DNA of 5,189 bases from Bacteroides ovatus (GTDB lineage Bacteria; Bacteroidota; Bacteroidia; Bacteroidales; Bacteroidaceae). Position 1 is the stretch's first letter, and every line of letters starts with the position of its first letter. The notes below the pieces were generated by a model. The model did no database searches and had not been told where the DNA came from. It saw only the letters and a list, made by a program, of their open reading frames with translations. A program made the position numbers and the translations under genes. This document shows positions 1 through 5,189 of the stretch, piece after piece. The DNA is taken from NCBI GenBank assembly GCA_030844565.1, contig JAUUNK010000306.1, positions 1 to 5,189 of the forward strand, written 5' to 3'.

Positions 1-107
1 CAAAGAAAAAACAAGATTTGATAAACGATAATAATACTATAGTTTCACGTTTCTTGAATTGTAAAACTATTTCATATCGTATAATGAAAGAATATAATAT
101 TCAATAA
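1..107 (+). CDS. C-terminal end of an unidentified upstream gene (partial)
   Basis: The frame beginning at base 3 is open from the window edge for 34 codons and stops at TAA 105-107. That is two bases before the ATG of the next gene, spacing typical of this operon (the next gap is 8 bases). The other two forward frames close within the first 31 bases. The visible tail is polar and basic, with no membrane segment, and ends in MKEYNIQ. It is too short to assign to a family. A glycosyltransferase or other polysaccharide enzyme is likely from context only. In DNA this AT-rich an open run of this length can occur by chance, so the call rests mainly on its position just before the next start codon. 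Confidence 0.5.
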   Translation, partial: KKKQDLINDNNTIVSRFLNCKTISYRIMKEYNIQ

Positions 108-109
108 AT

Positions 110-1045
110 ATGACTTGTGAAGAAAAAATATGGGAACTTCGTCAGATTATTGAAGAACAGCTGACCCCTTTAATCAATAATGATTATGTTTTATATGATT
201 TACCGTATTACTCTAATATTGGTGATTTGTTGATATGGGAAGGAGAACTGTCTTTTTTGAAAGGACTTCCTTTCAAAATGTTAGAATGTGGTAGTGCATT
301 TACAAGCAATTTAAAAAGAAAAATAAAGAAGGATACTATTATTTTGCTTCAAGGTGGTGGTAATTTCGGTGATATTTGGGATATACATGAATTTAAACGA
401 AAGGTGATAAGGAATTATCCTGAAAATCGAATTATTATTTTTCCTCAGACTGTATTTTATCAAAAAAACGAAAATATGTTGAGAGACATAGAGTTGATGT
501 CCAGACACCCTTATTTAACGATTTGTGCTAGAGATATACATTCTTTTGAAGTACTCAAGAAAAATTTTAAAAACACTATATTATTAGTACCGGATATGGC
601 TTTTTGTATACCTTATGAGAATCTTCAGAAGTATTTGCAACCAACTCAAAATAAAACTTTATATGTAAAGCGCAAGGATAAGGAATTGTGCAAAGAAAAT
701 ATTTCATTTTCTCCTTTATTTAATCTTTTTGAATCCGACTGGCCAAGCTACGAACAAGTTACTTGGGAAGAAAAAGGATTAAAATTAGCTTATAAATTTC
801 GTCATTTGGGGTTGTCTTCGATAATAGATTTATATGCATTTTATATTTTACGTCCGCAATTGATAAGAAAAGGAATAGAGTTTGTTAGCCAATATAGAGA
901 AATCTATACGACTCGTCTTCATGTTTTTATTTTATCCATTTTATTAGGAAAATCGTGTACGATTATTGATAATTCTTATGGCAAAAATTCTTCATTTTAT
1001 GAAACTTGGTTGAAAAATGTTGATGGTATCATTTTGCATAAATAA
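110..1045 (+). CDS. Polysaccharide pyruvyl transferase family protein
   Basis: This 311-residue protein, without signal peptide or membrane segment, resembles the polysaccharide pyruvyl transferase family (EpsI/EpsO, CsaB, WcaK type). Characterised members move pyruvate from phosphoenolpyruvate onto a sugar hydroxyl as a ketal; these enzymes are cytoplasmic and have a GT-B-like fold. Visible motifs are NIGDLLIWEGE (residues 36-46), the glycine-rich LLQGGGNFGDIW (79-90), IIIFPQTV (108-115), ARDIHSF (140-146), VPDMAF (160-165), and the C-terminal TTRLHVFILSILLGK (267-281) with R269 and H271 followed by DNSYGK (287-292). In the family the Arg/His motif is linked to PEP binding. The length fits the shorter EpsO-like members (about 320 residues). 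ATG 110 is the only Met before residue 57, and the NIGD motif lies before that, so the start is secure. The gene follows the upstream stop by 2 bases and precedes the glycosyltransferase by 8, which suggests co-transcription. Some relatives are annotated only as exopolysaccharide proteins, so the exact acceptor and reaction are not known. Confidence 0.86.
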   Translation: MTCEEKIWELRQIIEEQLTPLINNDYVLYDLPYYSNIGDLLIWEGELSFLKGLPFKMLECGSAFTSNLKRKIKKDTIILLQGGGNFGDIWDIHEFKRKVIRNYPENRIIIFPQTVFYQKNENMLRDIELMSRHPYLTICARDIHSFEVLKKNFKNTILLVPDMAFCIPYENLQKYLQPTQNKTLYVKRKDKELCKENISFSPLFNLFESDWPSYEQVTWEEKGLKLAYKFRHLGLSSIIDLYAFYILRPQLIRKGIEFVSQYREIYTTRLHVFILSILLGKSCTIIDNSYGKNSSFYETWLKNVDGIILHK

Positions 1046-1053
1046 GATAGTTT

Positions 1054-2007
1054 ATGGAATTAATGAATGGAATAAGTGTTATTGTCTGTTGTTATAATAG
1101 TGCTTGGATTATAGAGAGGTGTTTGAATGCTTTGTTGGCTCAACAAGTACCATCTTCTGTTTTATGGGAGATAATTGTGGTAAATAATGCATCTACAGAT
1201 GATACAGAGAGAATCGCAAATAAAGTTTTGCAAAAAGGACATATCTCATATCAACTAATAAATGAGCCAAAGGCGGGTTTACTCAATGCAAGAAAATGTG
1301 GAATTAGAGCGGCTCGATATTCATATACTATATTTTGTGATGATGACAATGTGCTTTGTGATATTTATGTATCAACAATGTATGATCAAATGGAAAAAGA
1401 TTCTGGACTGGGAGCGTGTGGTGGCTTAGGTATTGCCGAATTTCAAATGGCTTCTCATCCTTATGTTAAGAAATATATCGCAAGTTATGCCATCGGTTCA
1501 CAATTAGATAATGTTAAAGCTAACTTTTTGTATGGAGCAGGGATATGTGTTAGAACTCTACTTTTGAGGAAAATATATTCTAATTATGATCTTCTGTTAA
1601 CTGGGAGATGTGGAAATCTTTTGTTATCAGGTGATGATAGTGAAATGACAAAATTAATGGTATTAGAGAATTATCGTTTGTCGTATACTGACGATGCGAA
1701 ATTTTATCATGTATTACCTTCCAAACGTTTGACTTGTAAATATTTAATAAATATGTTTAAAGGGTTTGGATTGGCCTATCCAATACTTAAAGCTTATGAT
1801 ATTGCATTAAATGGTAAGAATCCTTTTGTTTATATTCTTTTCATGTATATAAATATTTTATTTAATTTATTGTTCAACATTCTTTTTGCAGTAATAAAAA
1901 GAAAAAGGGTTATATGGATTTTTTTTTGGATAAATGCAGCAAAGGGATTGTGTTATTGGGGCTGGAATAAATTGTACTATTTATCTAAGAGTCTAAAAAA
2001 ATATTAA
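1054..2007 (+). CDS. Glycosyltransferase family 2 with C-terminal hydrophobic segments
   Basis: This 317-residue GT-A-fold glycosyltransferase should transfer a sugar from a nucleotide-sugar to a lipid-linked polysaccharide repeat unit at the cytoplasmic face of the inner membrane. The N-terminal strand and nucleotide-binding loop read ISVIVCCYNSA (residues 7-17). VVNNASTDDT (42-51) is the classic second GT2 motif, NEPKAGLLNARKCGI (70-84) follows, and FCDDDN (94-99) holds the metal-binding DXD. A GAG (161-163) and SGDDSEM (192-198) match the acceptor and catalytic-base region of the family. After the catalytic domain, residues about 258-281 and 286-304 are strongly hydrophobic, split by a KRKR cluster, and probably anchor the enzyme to the membrane. 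An alternative start at Met4 (base 1063) cannot be excluded; both keep the whole domain. Sugar specificity cannot be read from sequence. The codon for residue 289 begins a run of nine T bases. The IS left end lies 13 bases past the stop. Confidence 0.93.
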   Translation: MELMNGISVIVCCYNSAWIIERCLNALLAQQVPSSVLWEIIVVNNASTDDTERIANKVLQKGHISYQLINEPKAGLLNARKCGIRAARYSYTIFCDDDNVLCDIYVSTMYDQMEKDSGLGACGGLGIAEFQMASHPYVKKYIASYAIGSQLDNVKANFLYGAGICVRTLLLRKIYSNYDLLLTGRCGNLLLSGDDSEMTKLMVLENYRLSYTDDAKFYHVLPSKRLTCKYLINMFKGFGLAYPILKAYDIALNGKNPFVYILFMYINILFNLLFNILFAVIKRKRVIWIFFWINAAKGLCYWGWNKLYYLSKSLKKY

Positions 2008-2020
2008 TTATTTTTGTGTT

Positions 2021-2045
2021 GTTAGCGTCCAAAAAAGCCGTATAT
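2021..2045 (+). repeat. IS66 left terminal inverted repeat (IRL)
   Basis: The outer 12 bases, GTTAGCGTCCAA, are identical to the inverted right end. An inner block AAAGCCG followed by TATAT (2034-2045) also has an inverted counterpart on the right, AAAGCCGCATTT read inward from 4674 to 4663, but there it lies about 19 bases further from the tip. The TnpC transposase would bind here. Confidence 0.9.
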
Positions 2046-2073
2046 GAATTTCTCTGCGTAATGAATACCTTTG
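2043..2073 (+). promoter_or_regulatory. Probable Bacteroides-type promoter for the transposition genes
   Basis: TACCTTTG at 2066-2073 matches the Bacteroides -7 consensus TAnnTTTG exactly. TATG at 2043-2046 matches the -33 TTTG at three of four bases, with a 19-base spacer, which is the expected distance. Transcription would begin near 2080, some 20 bases before the tnpA-like ATG at 2099. This placement argues against the alternative ATG at 2061 in another frame, which would lie upstream of the transcript start. It is a consensus match only. Confidence 0.55.
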
Positions 2074-2098
2074 CTGCTGTAACCAAAACGATTGAATC

Positions 2099-2449
2099 AT
2101 GTACAGCAACTCAGATTTTGAAAGATTTTTTATTCGCTATAAAGCAGAAGCCGTCCCGGCGGGCGAATCGATGCAGAAGTTCTGCTTTAGAAACAAGCTA
2201 CCTTATAACCTGTTTGAAAAATGGTACAAGGATACGCGTCACAAGTTAGTTCCCGTTCATGTGGAAGGTGCTCCTGCGAGTCTCACGGAGAGTACTTCGG
2301 AGAACGAAGTTGCCCCTTCTCCACAATCATCAGGTATTCCCCGTATCATGGTGGATATTCGGATGACCAACGGTATTCATATTCAACAGCGAAATTTAAG
2401 CTACGATGGTCTAAAACGCTTGGTAGAGAAGTTGGAGGCTTTATGTTAA
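2099..2449 (+). CDS. tnpA: IS66 accessory protein, TnpA-like (first IS66 gene)
   Basis: This 116-residue protein occupies the first position of the IS66 operon and is needed along with TnpB and TnpC for transposition in studied IS66 elements; its molecular role is poorly defined. The N-terminal 50 residues look like a helix-turn-helix DNA-binding domain of the transposase-8/IS66 type: an acidic/aromatic first helix (DFERFFIRYK), then KFCFRNKLPYNLFEKWYKD. A Ser/Pro/Glu-rich linker (about 55-80) leads to a conserved tail with PRIMVDIRMTNGIHI and LSYDGLKRLVEKLEAL (residues about 81-115). That tail resembles the end of other IS66 first-gene products, a short beta segment plus a helix. An in-frame TGA at 2093-2095 closes the frame upstream, so ATG 2099 is the earliest ATG start. 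Its stop overlaps the tnpB start by 7 bases. The protein resembles ones I recall from Bacteroidales IS66 copies. Confidence 0.88.
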   Translation: MYSNSDFERFFIRYKAEAVPAGESMQKFCFRNKLPYNLFEKWYKDTRHKLVPVHVEGAPASLTESTSENEVAPSPQSSGIPRIMVDIRMTNGIHIQQRNLSYDGLKRLVEKLEALC

Positions 2450-2778
2450 GCATCACCGGTCTGAATCAATTCTATTATTTGCGTGGCTTTCACGATATGC
2501 GTTGCAAATATGAGCGTGTATTGTCTATCATACACCAGCAATTGGACCGTGAGCCTCAGGCTGGCGACGTGTTTATAGTGATGTCCAAAGACCATAGGCT
2601 TATCCGTCTGTTCGGCTACGACAGCCGTTCTTACAGCCTGTATGAGAAACGTTTTGTCCCCGGTTATAAGTTTATGCATGTCGAGTTTGAAAATGACTTG
2701 CCTGTGCATAAAATCAACTGGGAAGATGTTGTGCTGTTATTGGAAAGTTCTGTGATTAAAAGATTGAATATCAGATAA
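2443..2778 (+). CDS. tnpB: IS66 accessory protein TnpB (IS66 Orf2-like)
   Basis: This 111-residue protein belongs to the IS66 Orf2-like TnpB family (unrelated to the RNA-guided TnpB of IS200/IS605). It carries the family core GDVFIVMSKDHRLIRLFGYD (residues 41-60) followed by SLYEKRFVPGYKF (65-77), equivalent to the usual pattern G-x-hydrophobic-F with a basic loop, a hydrophobic-K/R-hydrophobic strand and a KR-x-x-x-G-x-F segment. It is needed for efficient transposition in IS66 elements, but its mechanism is not established. The start ATG 2443 lies inside the end of the tnpA-like gene (ATGTTAA, where TAA is the upstream stop), which suggests translational coupling. The frame is open further upstream to 2221, but those codons are antisense-free shadows of tnpA in another frame and the domain begins only here. 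The length is normal for the family. Confidence 0.92.
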   Translation: MLSITGLNQFYYLRGFHDMRCKYERVLSIIHQQLDREPQAGDVFIVMSKDHRLIRLFGYDSRSYSLYEKRFVPGYKFMHVEFENDLPVHKINWEDVVLLLESSVIKRLNIR

Positions 2779-2841
2779 ATAATAGTATTTTTTCTTGTTT
2801 ATGTCAGTATTTTTTTTCGTATTTTTATAGCGTGATAAGCA

Positions 2842-4620
2842 ATGGATATGGACAAGGAAGAACGCACTAGAATATTAACTTCATCAAAGCTGCTCAAGGC
2901 CAGGGAGGATTCTCCGGAACCTTGGGTGGATCCATATTCAGATATGTCAAGTGACGAAAAATCAAAATTGTTATGTGAGCTTATGGCCATGCACCTTCGC
3001 GATGAAAAGCGCAATGAGGAACTCATGGCCAAACTTGATGGGCTTCTTGATGTGAACAGGCAAATGTCCGACCTCAAAGCCATGCTCGCAGAATCAGAAA
3101 AGCGGGACAAGACCAAAGATTCCCTGATAGAGAATCTGCTTAAAAAGATAACTTCTCTGGAAGAGGTTGTCCGACTGAATAACAAGCATACTTATGGCAG
3201 CAAGAGTCAGAAACGCAAGCCCAAGAAAACAGAGGGCGACGACCATACCAAAAACAAGGATGATTTTGACGGGACACAGGAATCTTTAGGAAATACATCG
3301 TCAGCTTCTGACAAGTCTGATGTGGAACCGGAAAAGAAGGAGAAAGAAGTCCGCCTGTACAGACAAGGCAAGGCATACCGCACCATGACGGCCGACAAAT
3401 CCGTCTGCCATGAATGTGATATAACGAAATTGCCTGAAGGTGCCATTATCATAAAACGTATGCGCCGATATTCTTACGAGCAGGTAAGCAGTATAATAGA
3501 GCATGATTATGAAGTAATCCGCAACAAGACAGTTGAGGGAATCATCCGTGACGGATACTTTCCTCTTGATGGCGAACCTGAAATAATGGATGTCGTACCC
3601 GGTACTCATGCGTCAAGTACCTTTATGGCTTATCTTGCTTTCAACAAATATGTTCTTGACACTCCTTTGTACAGGGAGATATCACGTATCCTTGACGAGG
3701 ATATGCGGCTAAGCCGCATGACCCTGACCAATTGGCTTGAGAAAGGTTCATTTCATATTAACAAACTGATAGGTTTCCTGAAAGAATGTTGCCTTGAAAA
3801 AGATTCAGTCATCAATTGTGATGAGACCTGGTGCAAGGTGAAAGTTAAATCCGCTTACAGGAAAAGGTATATATGGTGTCTTGTCAACAAGGCGGAGAAG
3901 ATTGTCATATATTGCTATGAGGATGGTTCCAGAGGTCATGACGTATTACGTCATATCCTCGGTGACCATGGAATAAAAGCGTTACAGTCAGATGGGTATA
4001 ACGTATATATGTATCTTGATGACAATCTGACAGACATCGAACATGTTTGTTGCATGGCACATGCAAGGGCAAAGTTCAAATATGCCCTGGAACAGGGTGG
4101 TGACCTTGATGCCGCTTTCTTCCTTGATTGCATGGGTGAACTTTATGTGTTGGAGGCTGAATATGAGCATGGGCGGCTTTCCCCGGAACAGATAAAGACA
4201 TGCCGGAACAATCTTAAGACAAAAGAAATCATAATCCGTCTGCGCAGTAAACTTGACGCATTGTTGAGTGATGATCATCCTCCACGGGGTGAACTTATGG
4301 AAAAGGCTCTCCGGTATCTGAAGGCTTTTTGGACACAACTGTTTGCATATACGCATGACGGTTCATACACCATCGACAATTCCATTGCCGAACGTTTCAT
4401 ACGTCCTTTAGCCGGAGAACGTAAGAACTCGCTATTCTTCGGAAGCGGAAAGATGGCAAGTGTATCAGCCGCATACCATACGATAATATCTACCTGCAAG
4501 ATGCAAGGCGTACCTGTACTGCAATATCTGAAGGAATTCTTCAAACAGATAGTGATCGGTTGTACCGATTATGAGAATTTGCTGCCGATGACTATCGGAT
4601 TAAACAATAATAAATATTAA
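2842..4620 (+). CDS. tnpC: IS66 family DDE transposase TnpC
   Basis: This 592-residue protein is the catalytic subunit that cuts and joins the IS ends. Residues about 38-115 form a charged heptad-like coiled coil (the IS66 leucine-zipper region), followed by a basic, low-complexity linker (about 120-180). A CHEC pair (C189, C192) marks the position of the IS66 zinc finger. The RNase H-like core contains NCDETWCKV with D327, LQSDGYNVY with D384, and SIAERFIRPLAGERKNSLFF with E517, giving the DDE triad. The 133-residue gap between D384 and E517 fits the helical insertion known in this family. The C-terminal STCKMQGVPVLQYLKEFF is the conserved IS66 tail. The frame is closed by a TAA six bases before ATG 2842, so the start is clear. 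A 63-base T-rich gap separates it from tnpB. The length is at the long end for the family, and no frameshift is seen. Confidence 0.96.
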   Translation: MDMDKEERTRILTSSKLLKAREDSPEPWVDPYSDMSSDEKSKLLCELMAMHLRDEKRNEELMAKLDGLLDVNRQMSDLKAMLAESEKRDKTKDSLIENLLKKITSLEEVVRLNNKHTYGSKSQKRKPKKTEGDDHTKNKDDFDGTQESLGNTSSASDKSDVEPEKKEKEVRLYRQGKAYRTMTADKSVCHECDITKLPEGAIIIKRMRRYSYEQVSSIIEHDYEVIRNKTVEGIIRDGYFPLDGEPEIMDVVPGTHASSTFMAYLAFNKYVLDTPLYREISRILDEDMRLSRMTLTNWLEKGSFHINKLIGFLKECCLEKDSVINCDETWCKVKVKSAYRKRYIWCLVNKAEKIVIYCYEDGSRGHDVLRHILGDHGIKALQSDGYNVYMYLDDNLTDIEHVCCMAHARAKFKYALEQGGDLDAAFFLDCMGELYVLEAEYEHGRLSPEQIKTCRNNLKTKEIIIRLRSKLDALLSDDHPPRGELMEKALRYLKAFWTQLFAYTHDGSYTIDNSIAERFIRPLAGERKNSLFFGSGKMASVSAAYHTIISTCKMQGVPVLQYLKEFFKQIVIGCTDYENLLPMTIGLNNNKY

Positions 4621-4647
4621 AAAACAATCCAGATTTTGACAAACTTT

Positions 4648-4680
4648 ATACGGAAACCGCTTAAATGCGGCTTTCTGTAT
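4648..4680 (+). terminator. Imperfect stem-loop after tnpC, possible terminator
   Basis: Bases 4648-4660 pair with 4667-4680 around a 6-base loop (TTAAAT). This gives 13 pairs, including one G-U wobble (4652/4676) and one bulged C (4671). It lies 27 bases after the tnpC stop and inside the IS right end. No T-run follows, so it does not look like a standard intrinsic terminator. It could be a weak or Rho-assisted terminator, a transcript-end stabiliser, or a hairpin that shields the IS from outside transcription. Confidence 0.4.
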
Positions 4681-4694
4681 AGGACATGTCTAAA

Positions 4695-4706
4695 TTGGAC
4701 GCTAAC
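4695..4706 (-). repeat. IS66 right terminal inverted repeat (IRR)
   Basis: TTGGACGCTAAC is the exact reverse complement of the left tip at 2021-2032. Past these 12 bases the two ends diverge (TTTAGACATGTCC against AAAAGCCGTATAT read inward). A further matching block reappears around 4663-4674, inside the stem-loop. Confidence 0.9.
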
Positions 4707-4807
4707 TAAATTAAGGCTTAAATTTTAAAATTATGCATTTCAGTTGAACGTTTTGTCTAATTGAGTACTAATTTTATTTTATAATTATTTTTTAATTGAT
4801 ACTCCTG

Positions 4808-5189
4808 ATGGATGCATATTCATTTTTAGAACAACTTTTTTTTCCTAATATAAAACTGTATTTTGTTGCACTATTTATAAGTCAACTATTTTTACTTCCC
4901 TTGTATCTTAGGAGAGTAAGGAGTGTTATTGACCCATTATTGCTTAGTCTTTTTTTTGTAGGGTTAGCTAATGCAATACCTGTCTTCTTGCTATTAACAA
5001 AGAATGTTAGTACAGAACTATTTTCATTTTTTGCTTGTTCTCAAATTCTATTTTGGACTATATTTTATATAAGCTCAGCAAAATCTTTTCCAATAAAAAA
5101 GAAGGGGAGGAAAGTAGCTTATAGGAGATTTGATGATTTGTTCTTTAAGGTATGTTTGGCACTATATGTGCTAACTACATTATATTCGT
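4808..5189 (+). CDS. N-terminal part of a multi-pass membrane protein, probable O-antigen/capsule polymerase (Wzy-like), partial
   Basis: The frame from ATG 4808 stays open for 127 codons and runs off the window. The start reads MDAYSFLEQLFFPNIKLYF. Four hydrophobic stretches are visible, at residues about 16-34, 43-64, 71-91 and 112-127. They are joined by short loops, with basic clusters after the first (RRVR, 35-38) and third (KKKGRK, 97-102), which suggests alternating topology with these loops inside. Large hydrophobic proteins without strong motifs at this place in a polysaccharide operon are usually the Wzy-type polymerase, which joins repeat units in the periplasm. A Wzx flippase or an acyltransferase is possible, since no diagnostic motif is present in the visible part. 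An in-frame TTG at 4796 is an alternative start, and a TAA at 4793-4795 closes the frame. No clear Bacteroides promoter match lies in the 101-base gap upstream. The gene has two 8-base T runs and the same AT-rich composition as the genes left of the IS. Confidence 0.72.
   Translation, partial: MDAYSFLEQLFFPNIKLYFVALFISQLFLLPLYLRRVRSVIDPLLLSLFFVGLANAIPVFLLLTKNVSTELFSFFACSQILFWTIFYISSAKSFPIKKKGRKVAYRRFDDLFFKVCLALYVLTTLYS

Larger units (their letters stand above)
2021..4706 (+). mobile_element. Complete IS66-family insertion sequence
   Basis: This 2686-bp element is bounded by identical 12-bp inverted ends, GTTAGCGTCCAA inward from 2021 and its reverse complement ending at 4706. Inside are three same-strand genes in the IS66 order: a tnpA-like gene, tnpB and a DDE transposase tnpC. 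Size, gene order and GT..GCG-type tips all match IS66. Every reading frame is open and the DDE residues are present, so it could be active. Its base composition is clearly less AT-rich than the flanking genes, as expected of a recent arrival. IS66 elements normally create 8-bp target duplications, but the flanks here (TTTGTGTT on the left, TAAATTAA on the right) do not match. It lies between genes in the same orientation as the operon. The exact IS name cannot be given from sequence alone. Confidence 0.95.

Noticed and set aside
311..508. Minus-strand 65-codon open frame opposite the pyruvyl transferase-like gene
   Set aside because: It lies wholly inside a well-supported gene and has no recognisable motif.
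2016..2249. A 77-codon open frame across the IS left end
   Set aside because: It begins outside the IS, runs through the inverted repeat and promoter, and overlaps the tnpA-like gene in another frame. It resembles no known protein.
2221..2442. Longer start for tnpB from ATG 2221
   Set aside because: The extra 74 residues are an alternate-frame reading of tnpA with no family similarity. The TnpB domain begins at ATG 2443 in the normal overlap arrangement.
2799..4544. Several minus-strand open frames opposite tnpC
   Set aside because: They are shadows of the strong tnpC coding frame; their Ser/Arg-rich compositions and lack of motifs show no independent coding.
4636..4666. TTGACA followed 19 bases later by TTAAAT, resembling an outward sigma-70 promoter
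   Set aside because: Bacteroidales do not use the TTGACA/TATAAT consensus, the -10 match is only partial, and it overlaps the stem-loop.
4721..4732. Perfect 12-bp palindrome AATTTTAAAATT in the right flank
   Set aside because: It is made only of A and T in very AT-rich spacer DNA, so chance is a sufficient explanation.
1..5189. CRISPR array, tRNA, rRNA, toxin-antitoxin or defence genes
   Set aside because: No regularly spaced repeats, RNA-gene signatures or matching protein families were seen on either strand.

Overview
The window looks like part of a surface-polysaccharide (capsule, EPS or O-antigen type) biosynthesis operon from a Bacteroidales bacterium, most likely Bacteroides, Phocaeicola or a close relative. 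The host genes are very AT-rich. They are packed head to tail with gaps of only 2 and 8 bases and lack strong Shine-Dalgarno sequences. The inserted IS66 element is of the kind I associate with gut Bacteroidales, and it carries a match to the Bacteroides promoter consensus (-33 TTTG / -7 TAnnTTTG). The organism call is an inference; no rRNA or housekeeping marker is present.

Layout, all on the + strand: (1) the last 34 codons of an unidentified upstream gene, ending at 107; (2) a polysaccharide pyruvyl transferase-like gene, 110-1045; (3) a family 2 glycosyltransferase with C-terminal hydrophobic segments, 1054-2007; (4) a complete, apparently intact IS66-family insertion sequence, 2021-4706, with matching 12-bp ends, tnpA-like, tnpB and tnpC genes, a likely promoter at its left end and a stem-loop at its right end; (5) a 101-base AT-rich spacer; (6) the first 127 codons of a multi-pass membrane protein, from 4808 to the window edge, probably the repeat-unit (Wzy-type) polymerase.

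The host genes would work together in building a polysaccharide repeat unit. The glycosyltransferase adds a sugar on the cytoplasmic face of the inner membrane, the pyruvyl transferase-like protein may decorate a sugar with a ketal pyruvate, and the polymerase-like protein would join flipped repeat units in the periplasm. The IS inserted 13 bases after the glycosyltransferase stop codon, so it breaks no gene. It does separate the last visible gene from the rest of the operon and may alter its transcription.

I see no evidence for an undescribed biological system. The more interesting details concern the IS: no 8-bp target duplication, bipartite asymmetric ends, and a degenerate end-like sequence about 50 bp outside its right terminus.
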